5,850 bases of DNA, taken from the NCBI GenBank assembly GCA_003552765.1, contig PUOI01000554.1:1-5850 (forward strand), in the 5' to 3' direction. Below the pieces are notes generated by a model. That model had not been told where the DNA came from. It saw only the letters and a program-made list of their open reading frames with translations, and did no database searches. Origin of the DNA: Candidatus Hydrogenedentota bacterium. Lineage in GTDB: Bacteria > Hydrogenedentota > Hydrogenedentia > Hydrogenedentales > SLHB01. Below, in pieces: positions 5,850-5,850 of the stretch. Positions within the stretch are counted from its first letter, which is position 1; the number at the start of each line of letters is the position of its first letter. The position numbers and the translations under genes are program-made.

Positions 5850-5850
5850 C

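Overview
The window is a compact, GC-rich stretch of bacterial chromosome carrying the conserved yceD-rpmF-plsX-fabD-fabG block. This block couples ribosome components (an rRNA-accumulation protein and L32) to the start of phospholipid and fatty-acid synthesis. A divergent, truncated cheW lies on the left and a YhaM-type HD-domain exoribonuclease lies on the right. Bacterial origin is clear: Shine-Dalgarno sites, GTG starts, a 4-base stop/start overlap and a type II fatty-acid synthase set. Lineage is not settled. Cys-rich YceD, zinc-ribbon L32 and a YhaM homologue in a high-GC genome, with short CGCGAA-type intergenic repeats, fit an environmental lineage outside the classic models (possibly of the Planctomycetes or Hydrogenedentes kind). 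That placement is inference only.

Layout. Bases 1-139 (minus strand) hold the first 46 codons of cheW, running off the left edge. Bases 140-898 hold no convincing gene, but contain a near-perfect 18-bp-arm inverted repeat (357-404) and a possible promoter just ahead of yceD. The plus-strand genes follow: yceD (899-1489), rpmF (1494-1676, GTG start, 4-base gap), a 137-base gap, plsX (1814-2854), and fabD (2851-3744, GTG start overlapping the plsX stop). A 242-base gap follows with inverted and tandem 10-bp repeats (3801-3890). Then come fabG (3987-4724), a 174-base gap with a very GC-rich hairpin (4793-4833), and the yhaM-like gene (4899-5849), which ends one base before the window does.

How the genes work together. 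PlsX makes acyl-phosphate from acyl-ACP for phosphatidic acid synthesis. FabD loads malonyl groups on ACP, and FabG reduces the beta-ketoacyl-ACP intermediates. YceD and L32 belong to large ribosomal subunit production, and their co-location with plsX/fab is widespread in bacteria. The fabH and acpP genes that often sit in this cluster are absent here: fabD directly follows plsX, and fabG is followed by a hairpin and an RNase gene.

I found no mobile element, CRISPR array, defence system or RNA gene. The protein-coding content is housekeeping. What deserves a second look is the intergenic structure (three hairpin/repeat elements), the unusual N-terminal motif of PlsX, and the altered gene order.
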